This document shows positions 1-9,190 of a stretch of DNA of 39,697 bases, piece after piece (positions within the stretch are counted from its first letter, which is position 1; every line of letters starts with the position of its first letter). The notes under the pieces are model-generated. The model searched no databases and was not told the DNA's origin. It saw nothing but the letters and a program-made list of their open reading frames with translations. The position numbers and the translations under genes are program-made. Where the stretch lies: NCBI GenBank assembly GCA_902564345.1, contig CACFAY010000010.1, forward strand, positions 1 to 39,697. The letters are read 5' to 3'. The stretch is from an uncultured SAR324 cluster bacterium. GTDB taxonomy: Bacteria > SAR324 > NAC60-12.

Positions 1-267
1 CACAGCAAAAAAGCTGTTGTAATAATTCATGTAATCGCTGCTGAGTTGCTCCCATGAGGGTAGTGCAAGTATAAGATGGGTTTTATAACTACTTACTTCG
101 GCAGCAGTAACCTGAGAATTTCTTGAGGATGATCTTTGATTGAAATTCATCTTCAGGACAACAGACCTTGTGTCCTGCATTTCTAGTTCTAAATCACCGC
201 AGCTGTAGATCAGGAAAAATGGAATGAACCCGAATATCAGCCAAAATAAATTGCGACTGAATAACAT
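1..267 (-). CDS. Lipoprotein, partial (C-terminus beyond window edge)
   Basis: An open frame begins with ATG at 267 and runs off the left edge with 89 codons visible. The N-terminus starts MLFSRNLFWL and is a hydrophobic signal peptide ending in IYSC at residue 23, followed by GDLELE. This is a lipobox-like cleavage site, although Tyr at -2 is not ideal. The mature part seen is polar and matches no family I recognise. The start lies 8 bp after the stop of the FecR-domain gene, with GAGG just upstream of the ATG, so it is probably the last visible gene of that operon. A role at the inner or outer membrane is inferred from the lipobox only. Confidence 0.6.
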   Translation of the reverse strand, partial: MLFSRNLFWLIFGFIPFFLIYSCGDLELEMQDTRSVVLKMNFNQRSSSRNSQVTAAEVSSYKTHLILALPSWEQLSSDYMNYYNSFFAV

Positions 268-275
268 GATGACCC

Positions 276-2192
276 TCAATCGTAGTTAATTTCAAGAATT
301 ATACTCCGTGTAGATTCAATTTCTTCAATTGCATCATCAATCTCTGCTAGGATATCTTCCGCTTCTTCAAGAATATCGTCATAATCAAAATTGCTAAAGT
401 CTCCATAGTCATCACCACCGAAGTCTCCATAGTCATCACCACCGAAGTCTCCACCGTCGAAGTCAGTTCCACCAACATTGATATCATCACCACCGAATTC
501 CGGTTTGTTATCTCCGAATCCAGGGTCATTGCCATCAAATCCTGGTTCACCTCCACCGAATCCAGGATCATTCCCTCCGAATCCTGGTTCACCCTCATTG
601 AAACCTGTTTCACTTCCCTGTTCAAAAGAACCTCCGGGGTTCCCGCCTTCGTCACTTGGCTGACCTAAGTTATTTTCAGGTCTTTCTCCTTCGTCACCTG
701 GCTGCCCAAAAGTGCCTCCAGTCATTTCACCTTGTCCGTCTCCTTGATTGAAATCATCCTGTCCGCCTAAACCTTCATCGAATCCGAAACTGCCCTCACC
801 TTCAAAGCCTTCATCGAATCCGAAACCACCATCGTTTTCGAAAGCACTTGCAAAGCCGCCATCAAAATCTTGACCACCAAAGTCTGCCTCAAAGTTACCT
901 TCGAAGCTTTCACCAGTAAAGCTGCCTCCAAAGTTACCCCCAAAGTCATCACCACCGAAGCTGCCTCCAAAGTCATCATCACCACCGAAGCTAGTTTCGA
1001 AGTTCCCTGGCCCTGCAAAGTCTCCACCTCCGGGACCGAATTCACCGGTTCCTCCAAATTCGCCTTGTCCTGCAAATTCTTCACCTCCGGGCTTAATGTC
1101 AGTTAATGGCATACCTTCTTCATTAGCTGGACGAAAAAATTGATCTGGGCCACCACCTTCCTGTCCACCAGGTCCCGTCATCATTCCACCTTCTTCACCT
1201 TCAGGTCCCATCATCATACCGCCATCTTCCTGATCTCCTTCTCCTGGTATTCCAGGACTACCCGGACCTTTACCATCACCGGGTCCTTCTTCGCCTTCCT
1301 GTGGCCCCTGTCCTTCTTCTGTTTCTCCTGGAGGTCTTTCTTCATCCCCGGGTTCACCTTCAGCGCCTTTTTCTCCAGCTTTAGGTTCTCCCTCCTTTTT
1401 CTCCCCAGTCTCTTCTTTTTTCTCTTCGTTTTTATTCTCTTCTTCCTGTTGTTTTTCTTCGTCCTCTTTCTTCTTCTTTTCTGCATTCTCCTTGCGTACT
1501 TCTTCTGGGTCTACAGCTTGCCCAAACGTGACGCTTCTAAACGCGCCAGGTGAATCTCCCTTAACAATCTGCTGACGTACTTCAGGTGAAACTTCAACGG
1601 GTGCAGTTGGAGTTGAGTCTTGAGGAACTGTCGAAGCCTGGTTGGCAGGAACTTCGATTTCAATGTCAGGCATAGACACTGGTGCTACAGAGACTGACCC
1701 GGAGATAGTTAGGAGACTCGTCTGGGTATTTGATGCACCAATCACAAAATCGGTACCTCTCACCCCAATTAACGCTGTTACGGTACGTATCTGAAACCGT
1801 TTTTTCTTAGATTTCTTCTTTAGTTTTCCTTTGATCTTAAACTGCGCTTTCCCGGTCAGTAGAGAGACACTGCTGGTTTCCCTGGTTATTTTTCCCATTC
1901 TAAAAAAGGAACGAGAAGAAAGTTCGATTAGCTCAGGCTTGCCCCTGACCTTGATTTTGACTGAAGAGTCTTTACCGGTCTGTACACGGTCACTGGACTC
2001 TAGGACGAGTTTAGTGCCGGGCTTGCGTAGCAGCAGTGTACGTTTAGGGCCAATCACCTTAGCTGAACCTTTTTCAAGGATTAGCAGTCCTTGTTTAGCC
2101 TGCAGGGGAATAGCGAAAAGTACTGACAGGAACAATGCCAAAAGCAGTAGGATTCTATACTTGATAGGTATGATTATGAAATTTATTTTCAT
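276..2192 (-). CDS. FecR-domain secreted protein with Gly/Asp/Phe-rich tail
   Basis: ATG at 2192 is preferred over a TTG five codons earlier. The first 35 residues form a signal peptide ending LQAKQG. Residues about 35-170 resemble a FecR domain: a short beta-rich segment with GSAKVIG, LLTGKAQFKIKG, then TALIGVRGTDFVIG, the usual conserved strand. Residues about 230-270 are a highly charged Lys/Glu segment. From about 270 to 600 the chain is low-complexity Gly/Phe/Asp/Glu with units such as FGGDDFGG and EGSFGFDEG, and it ends in an acidic helix (DDILEEAEDILAEIDDAIEE). FecR domains are known as periplasmic or extracytoplasmic modules in sigma signalling and in stand-alone surface proteins. No anti-sigma region or membrane helix follows here, so a surface or periplasmic structural role is inferred. 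It sits 42 bp after a beta-barrel gene. Confidence 0.7.
   Translation of the reverse strand: MKINFIIIPIKYRILLLLALFLSVLFAIPLQAKQGLLILEKGSAKVIGPKRTLLLRKPGTKLVLESSDRVQTGKDSSVKIKVRGKPELIELSSRSFFRMGKITRETSSVSLLTGKAQFKIKGKLKKKSKKKRFQIRTVTALIGVRGTDFVIGASNTQTSLLTISGSVSVAPVSMPDIEIEVPANQASTVPQDSTPTAPVEVSPEVRQQIVKGDSPGAFRSVTFGQAVDPEEVRKENAEKKKKEDEEKQQEEENKNEEKKEETGEKKEGEPKAGEKGAEGEPGDEERPPGETEEGQGPQEGEEGPGDGKGPGSPGIPGEGDQEDGGMMMGPEGEEGGMMTGPGGQEGGGPDQFFRPANEEGMPLTDIKPGGEEFAGQGEFGGTGEFGPGGGDFAGPGNFETSFGGDDDFGGSFGGDDFGGNFGGSFTGESFEGNFEADFGGQDFDGGFASAFENDGGFGFDEGFEGEGSFGFDEGLGGQDDFNQGDGQGEMTGGTFGQPGDEGERPENNLGQPSDEGGNPGGSFEQGSETGFNEGEPGFGGNDPGFGGGEPGFDGNDPGFGDNKPEFGGDDINVGGTDFDGGDFGGDDYGDFGGDDYGDFSNFDYDDILEEAEDILAEIDDAIEEIESTRSIILEINYD
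397..444 (+). repeat. Perfect 24-bp tandem duplication inside the FecR-domain gene
   Basis: Two identical 24-bp units lie head to tail (397-420 and 421-444) and encode the repeated peptide block GDFGGDDY near the C-terminus of the FecR-domain protein. Less perfect Gly-Phe-Asp repeats fill 450-1100. Being a multiple of three, copy-number change would keep frame and alter tail length. Confidence 0.85.
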
Positions 2193-2234
2193 CTCAGAAT
2201 TTTTCAAAAATTATATCAAGTTCTACTTTAGTGT

Positions 2235-3458
2235 TTAATAAATTATAATTGCCTGTAACTGAGTAGTGTTTACTGTATAAGTTTTTCCAGCAAGATTTGA
2301 GCTCTGCCTTTCGTTTTTCTGAGTGAGTCCAAAGATGCACCACTGTGCAGCTGGATAATTCAGGCTTAGAGACCATGCACCATTTCGTGTCTTCGTCTTT
2401 CCGTCCAGCGAAGGATCTGCAACTTTGTCCTCAGTCTGAGAAAAATCATACTGGAGCCCTAGTGAAACGGGCGAAATTGAGTAGTCCAGCTTAAGCTTAC
2501 TTGTAATGGCTTTTGTGTCGTCATATTGACCATTTAAATCTGTATCTACATATGATGCATCAAAAGTCGTTTTCAACCCAAAAAAAGGAGTCACATATCC
2601 GATAAGTAGCGAAGTTGAATAACCACTGTCATTATTAGCTCCCTCTACTAGCTTTTTCTTTCTGTCAATCTGCCAGTTCCACGTTGTTTCCTTATCCAGT
2701 TCTTTCTTGGCTTTAATAGTATAGATGTTGTCCCTTGTGGCTCGTTTATATTTATCAGAGAGGCTGTCTCTTGGAATAGTTGATTCTGGGATATCTCGTG
2801 TTCCTGCTTCATTAGTCCCAACAGAAATAGTTAGGTTTCCTACCCAGCTTGAACTCTCTTCCCACTCAATACTTACCTGTTTAAACAATACTTCCTTGGG
2901 TTCAAACTGTCCATCATGATGTTGGTCTCCCATAAGAACTCCACGCAGATAAATACTGGAGTCGTCCATCACATCAAAACGGTAAGAAGGCACAAATAAA
3001 ATACTTGAAGAAAAAGCTTTAGATTTTGTAGCGTTGTCTTCGGCCTTCTCAATATTGTCACTAATCGTGCTTCCAATAATGCTGATTAGTTGAAAACTGT
3101 CTCCGAGCTTTGCCTTTCTGAGTAATTCCGGAGTTTCATATATCAGCCTAAGCGTTTTCTTAGCTTCTCCGTTCAGGGTTTTGACATATACTTCAAAGTT
3201 ATTAACGCCGAAGTTAAGCGTGTATGGAAATTTCAGCCAAATAAGACTCGCGTCCTTTGGAAATTTTTGTGATTTACCTCTTACAGTAACTTCCTTGATT
3301 GGACTGTAGGTACTGATCTGAATTTTGAGGACACCTATCTTCTCTTCTACTTTCTCTGGTGATAGACTAAATATCAGTATCTCAGCATCATCCTCTGCAT
3401 AAACAGCGAAAAGCGGGGTTAGCATGCACAAAATAATAATGAGCAGAACGGCTCTCAT
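2235..3458 (-). CDS. Outer-membrane beta-barrel protein
   Basis: The reading frame stays open upstream into pgi, but the start is placed at ATG 3458 because the protein then begins with a clean signal peptide (MRAVLLIIILCMLTPLFAVYA, cleavage before EDD). Mature residues about 25-120 look like an Ig/immunoglobulin-like periplasmic strand domain (ITTY-type pattern SPIKEVTVRG, YTLNFGVNNFEVYVKT). Residues about 150-407 alternate polar and hydrophobic residues in repeated strands (SSWVGNLTISVGTN, GYSTSLLIGYVTPFFGLKTTF, SLGLQYDFSQ) and the chain ends in a final strand QAIIIY with a terminal aromatic, the known signature for BAM-inserted barrels. An ATG 17 codons upstream (3509) has a GGAG close by and is an alternative start. 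It precedes the FecR-domain gene by 42 bp, so the two may act together at the cell surface. Confidence 0.6.
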   Translation of the reverse strand: MRAVLLIIILCMLTPLFAVYAEDDAEILIFSLSPEKVEEKIGVLKIQISTYSPIKEVTVRGKSQKFPKDASLIWLKFPYTLNFGVNNFEVYVKTLNGEAKKTLRLIYETPELLRKAKLGDSFQLISIIGSTISDNIEKAEDNATKSKAFSSSILFVPSYRFDVMDDSSIYLRGVLMGDQHHDGQFEPKEVLFKQVSIEWEESSSWVGNLTISVGTNEAGTRDIPESTIPRDSLSDKYKRATRDNIYTIKAKKELDKETTWNWQIDRKKKLVEGANNDSGYSTSLLIGYVTPFFGLKTTFDASYVDTDLNGQYDDTKAITSKLKLDYSISPVSLGLQYDFSQTEDKVADPSLDGKTKTRNGAWSLSLNYPAAQWCIFGLTQKNERQSSNLAGKTYTVNTTQLQAIIIY

Positions 3459-3777
3459 GGTTGCGCATGTTTTTTTGTAGTTTGCCCTTTGAGCAGCTTG
3501 AAAGTAAGACATTTCTCCTTCAGGCCAGAACTTTCTAGCCTTTACTGCACATGATGTCAAATAAGAAAGCGTTTCTGAAGCAATACATTTCACCTGCAAA
3601 TTAATGTATTTTGTTCGAAATGTCAATTCAGACAAGCAGTTGATTAAAGAGAATGCAGGCAAGGGAAACAATAATTGCATTGGTTTTGGAGAGAACATCT
3701 TAACTCTTAATGATAAGGCAACCGCATTCGTTAATAAGAAATTGCAGATCGGGTTCCACTGTTGCCATATTAGCCTG
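3459..3777. other. 319-bp gap between pgi and the beta-barrel gene
   Basis: This gap lies upstream of the beta-barrel operon and downstream of pgi. I see no RNA gene or strong terminator. A GGAG three bases from an ATG at 3509 is the only translation-type signal. It most likely holds the operon's promoter. Confidence 0.4.
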
Positions 3778-5364
3778 CTAATTGTATGCCTGAAAGAAGG
3801 AAGCAAACTGCACTTTTTCAGGAAATTTGAGAACTCTTTGGTTTGCGGCGAGGTGTTGCAGAAGCTTGTAAACTGTTTCTGTGTTTTCGCTTTCGTTAAT
3901 TGCATCAGAAATTGTAACAGCATCAAATTTTTGCCTTGGGTTTGTCTTTAGATAGTTTAGTATTTTAATTGAGATTTTTATTATATCGGCTGCTGCTAGT
4001 TTTCCTGCTTCCACTCCCGGTTGGTGGTAAGCGTTTATCCCAATTAAATTTGCATACAGACCTATAGCGCGTTCAAAAAGTGCAATTAGGGCCCCCAGAG
4101 TTTGTGGATTTATTTCTTCCAGAGTTATGGTTAGTGATGCTCGTCCTTTTTGAAAAAGAGCATCTCGAGTTCCAAGCAGAAAACCCTGTAGAAAATCTCC
4201 AGAAGTAACGCTTGGTTCAACCTCAATGCTGAGATATTCTCTGTCCTTGAGGACTTCGATGAATACCACAAAAAAATTGTCGGGACCATCTCTCAACTGC
4301 TGTCCAATGGAATGTTGGTCAGTTGAGCCCTTGCTTCCATAAACTGTTAATCCGTGGTTTACAATTTTACCTTTTAGATTTTTTTCCTTACCCACTGATT
4401 CCATGACCAGTTGCTGAAGATAAGAACTTAAATGACAAAGCCTGTCCTTGTATGGCAGCATTACCATTGCTTTTTGTCCCTTGCCTCCGCCGGCATGATG
4501 CAACATCCAAGCCAGTAAAGCAGCAGGATTTTCTTTAATTTTTGTACTGCGAGTCAACTCATCCATTATCTTTGCACCACCCAAAAGATTATTGATATTT
4601 TGACCAAGTAAAGCTGCTGGAAGCAATCCCACTACAGAAAGAATTGAAGTCCTTCCACCAATCCAGTCCCACATTGGAAAGCATCTTATCCATTTCTCTT
4701 TTGAGGCAATCTTAGCAAGCTGACTGGTCTCTCCAGTGACTGCAACCGCATGTCTGGCAAAATCAAGTCCAGCTCTGTTGAAGTATTCTCTTACCTCAAT
4801 CATGGCGTTAAGTGTTTCTAAAGTGTTGCCTGATTTTGAAATAATTATTATCAGTGTCTCTGATAATCCTTTTCCGATTGAGGAAATAGTTCTGTCTATT
4901 CCATCGGGGTCAGTATTGTCTATAAAATAAAATTTCATATGTTCTTCATGTGAGCCAAGAGAACTTTGAATTAATTGAGGGCCTAATGATGATCCACCAA
5001 TTCCAAGAGAAAGCACATAACGGAATTTTGTAGAATTTTTAGGTTTTATTTTTTTCTGATGTACTTCTAATGCAAATTGTTGAATTTTTTCTAGGGTACT
5101 AATTATTTGTTTTTGAATACTTTCATTGGGAGCTAAGTCAGGATTACGCAGCCAGTAATGACCAACCATTTGATTTTCATCAGGATTTGAAATTGCTCCT
5201 TTTTCTAATTCCTGCATTTTCTCCAAGGCAATGTTGAATTTTTCCCGCAGTGTATCAGAAAGATTGTCGGGAGCATTCATTCGAGATGTATCAATAGACA
5301 TTCCTAGTTCAGGAATATGCAGGCAATGCTGCTGAAAGTAATTCCAGGATTGGGTCTTGAGCAT
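3778..5364 (-). CDS. pgi: Glucose-6-phosphate isomerase
   Basis: A 528-residue protein that interconverts glucose-6-phosphate and fructose-6-phosphate in the cytoplasm. Visible family marks: LSLGIGGSSLGPQ (sugar-phosphate binding, about residues 119-131), the SIS-type IIISKSGNTLET, a DWIGGRTSILSVVG signature in which the usual Phe/Tyr after GGR is Thr, GPDNFFVVFIEV, and GINAYHQPGVEAGK with the catalytic His/Lys region. The length is near the shorter cyanobacterial-type enzymes rather than the 550-residue E. coli form. It starts 18 bp after the glycosyltransferase stop, so cotranscription is likely. Confidence 0.96.
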   Translation of the reverse strand: MLKTQSWNYFQQHCLHIPELGMSIDTSRMNAPDNLSDTLREKFNIALEKMQELEKGAISNPDENQMVGHYWLRNPDLAPNESIQKQIISTLEKIQQFALEVHQKKIKPKNSTKFRYVLSLGIGGSSLGPQLIQSSLGSHEEHMKFYFIDNTDPDGIDRTISSIGKGLSETLIIIISKSGNTLETLNAMIEVREYFNRAGLDFARHAVAVTGETSQLAKIASKEKWIRCFPMWDWIGGRTSILSVVGLLPAALLGQNINNLLGGAKIMDELTRSTKIKENPAALLAWMLHHAGGGKGQKAMVMLPYKDRLCHLSSYLQQLVMESVGKEKNLKGKIVNHGLTVYGSKGSTDQHSIGQQLRDGPDNFFVVFIEVLKDREYLSIEVEPSVTSGDFLQGFLLGTRDALFQKGRASLTITLEEINPQTLGALIALFERAIGLYANLIGINAYHQPGVEAGKLAAADIIKISIKILNYLKTNPRQKFDAVTISDAINESENTETVYKLLQHLAANQRVLKFPEKVQFASFFQAYN

Positions 5365-5382
5365 GTGTCGTCTTTAATTAAA

Positions 5383-6441
5383 TTATGTTTTCAATTCTTT
5401 TAATCTTTGATTACATAATACTTCTGTAATTTCTAATTCAGTTAGCTTTTGTAGACATCCACCGTAATGACATTTTTTTAACTGACAAGTCTCAGGTTCA
5501 TTAATTTTTGGTGACACTACCCATTCTTGCTGATTATATGGCCCCCAGCGAACAGAAGTATGCGGTTTTGCTGGACAGAAAAACCCTAGCAGTGGTGTCC
5601 CGGCAGCATTTGCGAGATGTAAAGGTCCGGTGCTACTTGAAATCAGTAAGGAAGAATTACGAATCACAGAAAATAATTCTGCCAGCGAAAAACGACCTGT
5701 TACTTTTTTAACTCGCTCTTTTGGGAAGCTATTTGCAAGTTCACTTACCAGTTTTTCCTCTTCTGAAATGCCAGTCAGTAAAACGGTCCAGTTGGTATTT
5801 TTTAGAAGCAGTTGAATTATAAGTATGTATTGTGAAGCATTTAAGTTTGGTGCAGAGTCACCGCTTCCGGCATGAACAATCGCGTAGTCATTAAAATTCA
5901 GTTCCTTGCTGAATTCTTTCCACCATGTTTCGGGAGTCCATTTTTTAAACTTGTATTCAGGTTTACTAGTCTGATTATGCAGCAGCGAATCAAGGAGTGA
6001 TAGATTATATTCGGACTCATGTTTCTCACAGTTCTTTCGATGCTCAAAGATAAGTTTATTCATTAGGAATGAATACCAACGAAACCCTGTACCAATACGG
6101 ACGGGAATTTTTGCCAACCACAAAGCTAAAGCTAATTCGGGTCTGGGGTAAAAAAGCAGAACTACGTCAAAATTAAGATTTTCCAGCTGATTACTTAGTC
6201 TAAAAAGTCCCTTCCATCCACTGTGAATACCTTCAGGCTCATAAGTCAGCAAAAGATCGATTCCTTCATACTTCTCAATCAGGGGTACTGTATAGTCTTG
6301 TGCAAGATATGAGATAAATGCGTTGGGATAATTTTCCCGTAATGCGGTTACTGCAGGCAGAGTAAGAATAGTGTCACCTACCCGGTCTGTACGGACAAGC
6401 AGAAAACGTTTAGGGATTTTGGCGGAGGAATTTTTGGGCAT
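5383..6441 (-). CDS. Glycosyltransferase family 9 (heptosyltransferase-like)
   Basis: A 352-residue protein of the ADP-heptose:LPS heptosyltransferase type, which transfers heptose or a related sugar to the LPS core on the cytoplasmic face of the inner membrane. It shows the N-terminal RTDRVGDTILTLPAVTALRENYP, the mid-chain HAGSGDSAPNL and the C-terminal sugar-nucleotide motif SSSTGPLHLANAAGTPLLGFFCP. A Cys-rich end (CQLKKCHYGGC) is seen in many members. I cannot tell WaaC, WaaF or WaaQ subtype from sequence alone. It lies between sdhB (30 bp) and pgi (18 bp), suggesting an operon that mixes respiration and sugar metabolism. Confidence 0.87.
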   Translation of the reverse strand: MPKNSSAKIPKRFLLVRTDRVGDTILTLPAVTALRENYPNAFISYLAQDYTVPLIEKYEGIDLLLTYEPEGIHSGWKGLFRLSNQLENLNFDVVLLFYPRPELALALWLAKIPVRIGTGFRWYSFLMNKLIFEHRKNCEKHESEYNLSLLDSLLHNQTSKPEYKFKKWTPETWWKEFSKELNFNDYAIVHAGSGDSAPNLNASQYILIIQLLLKNTNWTVLLTGISEEEKLVSELANSFPKERVKKVTGRFSLAELFSVIRNSSLLISSSTGPLHLANAAGTPLLGFFCPAKPHTSVRWGPYNQQEWVVSPKINEPETCQLKKCHYGGCLQKLTELEITEVLCNQRLKELKT

Positions 6442-6471
6442 GTAGGCATTATTTGGCTTACTTAAATTGCT

Positions 6472-7218
6472 CTATGCCTTAAATATGTTTCGCCATAATT
6501 TGCCGGAAACCTGACGACCAATTTCTGCAATAGATTCAGTGAGAGGAATGGATTTTGGGCAAACCTCAACACAGTTTTGTGCGTTTCCACAGTCAGATAT
6601 GCCACCTTCCTGCATTAGAGTATCAAGGCGCTGCTCAGTAATGTCATTGCCTTTTTGATGAATGTTAAAAAGGCGTGCCTGGTTGATTGCTGCTGCACCA
6701 AGAAAGTTATTATCTTTTGTATATTGGGGGCATGCTTCTACGCAGCATCCACATGTCATACATTCAGATAGTTTGTAGGCGACTTCCTGTACGCTTTGTG
6801 ATTGACTGTCACCCGGACCAAGGTCATGATAGCCATCTGCGGAGACCCATGCTTGTACTTTCTTAAGTGCATCAAACATTCTTGAACGATCAACGATTAA
6901 ATCTCTTATAACCGGAAATTTACTCATTGGCTCCAATATTATTGGTTTTTCCAATTTATCAATTAATGCACTGCAAGCCTGGTGAACTTTTCCATTTATA
7001 ACCATCGTACAAGACCCGCAAACTTCTTCTAAACAGTTGCTTTGCCAGACAACTGGAGCTACCTTTTCCCCTTTTGAGTTTACAGGATTGGTCTGGATGT
7101 CCATCAAACATGAAATTACATTGGAATTAGGAATATACTGAATGACGAAATTTTCCCAGTATGGACTCGATTCAGCATTATTCTGACGTTTAATTTTGAA
7201 AGTTAAAGTATCTAACAT
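6472..7218 (-). CDS. sdhB: Succinate dehydrogenase/fumarate reductase iron-sulfur subunit
   Basis: A 248-residue subunit that passes electrons from the flavoprotein to the membrane haem/quinone site. A [2Fe-2S] ferredoxin domain occupies about residues 1-105 (SNCLEEVCGSCTMVINGKVHQAC). The C-terminal domain carries CMTCGCCVEACPQY for the [4Fe-4S] cluster and CGNAQNCVEVCPKSIPLTESI for the [3Fe-4S] and remaining cysteines. CMTCGCC instead of CILCACC is as in Bacillus-type enzymes. It is the last gene of sdhCAB, 5 bp after sdhA. Confidence 0.96.
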   Translation of the reverse strand: MLDTLTFKIKRQNNAESSPYWENFVIQYIPNSNVISCLMDIQTNPVNSKGEKVAPVVWQSNCLEEVCGSCTMVINGKVHQACSALIDKLEKPIILEPMSKFPVIRDLIVDRSRMFDALKKVQAWVSADGYHDLGPGDSQSQSVQEVAYKLSECMTCGCCVEACPQYTKDNNFLGAAAINQARLFNIHQKGNDITEQRLDTLMQEGGISDCGNAQNCVEVCPKSIPLTESIAEIGRQVSGKLWRNIFKA

Positions 7219-7223
7219 ATTTT

Positions 7224-9176
7224 TTAGTTATATTTTCGTGGGCGTGGAGAAATGAGTGATGTGTCTACATCCTCAAAAGAAATTTCAGGACCACCTTCTA
7301 AACCTGTAGTTCCGTTTTTATATTCTGCTATGGTTGTTTTTAGCCACTTTTCATTATTTGCTGCATATCGTTTCATATATGCTAAATGCTGCTTATCAAA
7401 AGCACTTTCATTTAAACCACCGTTAGCTTTCTGTTTTTCAAATTCGACATATGTATCTGGCTGGAAATCATCTGGCTGCTCCAGATCAAACTCGGGTTTG
7501 TAGTGTGATCCACGAAATTCATCTCTCATCAGCGCTCCTTTAGTGATTACCTTTGAAAGATGAATCATGTTCCAGAGCTGATTGATAAAACTTGGTACTG
7601 GATTTGACCAGTCGCTTGTGTCCAGACAGGCTATATTTTTCCAGCGGGATTCAAACTCATTGATTTTATCCAGCGTTGTTTCGAGTTTATTATTTTGGCG
7701 CACAATCAAAACATTGGTAATCATCTGTTCAGCAAGTTCCCTATGAAGGGAATAAGGATTCTCACTTCCATTCATTTTTTTAATATTTGAAAATTTCTCC
7801 TGCCATTGCCTACAGGTATCATCAAAAGTTTTTTGAGGAATATCTTCCGCAGTTTCAGGAAGATTATTAACATAATTGATAACTCCCGGACTCATCATCA
7901 GCCCCGTATATATGCAGCTCAAAAGGGAGTTCGCTCCAAGTCTATTACCACCATGATATTGATAGTCTGCTTCTCCTGCGGCATAAAGACCTTTTATGTT
8001 AGTCATTTGGTTGCTTGGTGACTGGTAATCAATCAAGCCATCTACAGTTGGTGTATAGTCGGTCCAAATTCCTCCCATCGAATAATGAACTGCAGGGAAA
8101 ATTTCCATTGGTTCGTTGCGAGGATCCACACCAGTGAATTTTTCATATGTCTCAAGAATTCCTCCAAGTCTACGATCTAGAAATTCCTGAGTATGATGAG
8201 TCAAGTCGAGATAAACTTTCATTTCACCCTTAACTCCGAGGCCCTCATTTACGCAAATATCATATATTTCTCTTGCACCTACATCTCGTGGAACAAGATT
8301 CCCATAAAGAGGGTAGCGTTCCTCAAGAAAGTAAAATCGCTCTTTATCTGGAATATCTTTTGCCTTTCTAGAATCTCCTGCCTTCCTTGGTACCCAGACT
8401 CGACCTCCTTCACCACGCGCAGATTCACTCATTAAACGTAGTTTATCTCGACCCGGAATTGCAGAGGGATGGATTTGAATAAACTCGCCGTTGCCGTATT
8501 TAGCACCTTGGAGATAAGCAGAAGTGACAGCAGTACCAGTGCAGACCGTGGAATTAGTTGAACGACCATAAACTAGTCCGGGTCCACCTGTGGCCAATAT
8601 AACGGCGTCACCTTTTACCGTTATTATTTCTCCGGTACGGAGACTGTTTATGACTGCACCAACACATCGGCCTTCATTATTCAATACAGCACCAAGGTAT
8701 TCATGTAACTCCATTTTTTCAACTAGACCCTGCACCTCATAGTGACGAACCTGTTCATCTAAGGCATACAATAACTGCTGTCCTGTAGTTGCTCCTGCGA
8801 AAGCTGTACGGTGATAGAGTGTTCCTCCAAATCTACGAAAATCAAGATTTCCTTCAGGAGTACGGTTAAAATTCACTCCAAGACGATCCATAAGGTTGAT
8901 GATGTATGGTGCTTGGTGACACATGTCCTTGCATAGTGGTTGATTTGCCAAAAAGTCTCCACCTTTGACAGTATCATAAAAATGGATTTCAGGTGAGTCG
9001 CCTTCACCTTTGATATTGACAGCTCCATTTATCCCCCCTTGGGCACAAACTGAGTGTGACCGTTTAACAGGCAAAAATGAAATAAGCAATACAGACATTC
9101 CAAGTTCAGCAACTTTCATGGTCGCTGCAAGACCGGCTAATCCTCCGCCAACTACAATAACTCGTTGTTTACTCAT
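7224..9176 (-). CDS. sdhA: Succinate dehydrogenase/fumarate reductase flavoprotein subunit
   Basis: A 650-residue catalytic subunit oxidising succinate to fumarate. It shows the dinucleotide fold VVGGGLAGLAATMKVAELG at the N-terminus, RSHSVCAQGGINGA in which the His is the expected covalent FAD attachment residue, LATGGPGLVYGRSTNS, and HYSMGGIWTDYTPTVDGL near the substrate/FAD site. AAGEADYQYHGGNRLGANSLLSCIYTG completes the FAD domain. The length is larger than the 590-residue E. coli type and fits the Bacillus/delta-proteobacterial class. It lies 14 bp downstream of sdhC. Confidence 0.96.
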   Translation of the reverse strand: MSKQRVIVVGGGLAGLAATMKVAELGMSVLLISFLPVKRSHSVCAQGGINGAVNIKGEGDSPEIHFYDTVKGGDFLANQPLCKDMCHQAPYIINLMDRLGVNFNRTPEGNLDFRRFGGTLYHRTAFAGATTGQQLLYALDEQVRHYEVQGLVEKMELHEYLGAVLNNEGRCVGAVINSLRTGEIITVKGDAVILATGGPGLVYGRSTNSTVCTGTAVTSAYLQGAKYGNGEFIQIHPSAIPGRDKLRLMSESARGEGGRVWVPRKAGDSRKAKDIPDKERFYFLEERYPLYGNLVPRDVGAREIYDICVNEGLGVKGEMKVYLDLTHHTQEFLDRRLGGILETYEKFTGVDPRNEPMEIFPAVHYSMGGIWTDYTPTVDGLIDYQSPSNQMTNIKGLYAAGEADYQYHGGNRLGANSLLSCIYTGLMMSPGVINYVNNLPETAEDIPQKTFDDTCRQWQEKFSNIKKMNGSENPYSLHRELAEQMITNVLIVRQNNKLETTLDKINEFESRWKNIACLDTSDWSNPVPSFINQLWNMIHLSKVITKGALMRDEFRGSHYKPEFDLEQPDDFQPDTYVEFEKQKANGGLNESAFDKQHLAYMKRYAANNEKWLKTTIAEYKNGTTGLEGGPEISFEDVDTSLISPRPRKYN

Positions 9177-9190
9177 CGATATTTTTCTTA

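Noticed and set aside
1140-1553. Hydrophobic-looking 137-residue plus-strand frame
   Set aside because: Antisense shadow of the Lys/Glu- and Gly-rich part of the FecR-domain gene; Phe/Ser runs mirror Lys/Glu codons.
3459-3926. N-terminal extension of the beta-barrel frame into pgi
   Set aside because: It overlaps pgi by 149 bp and would put about 155 residues before a clear signal peptide.
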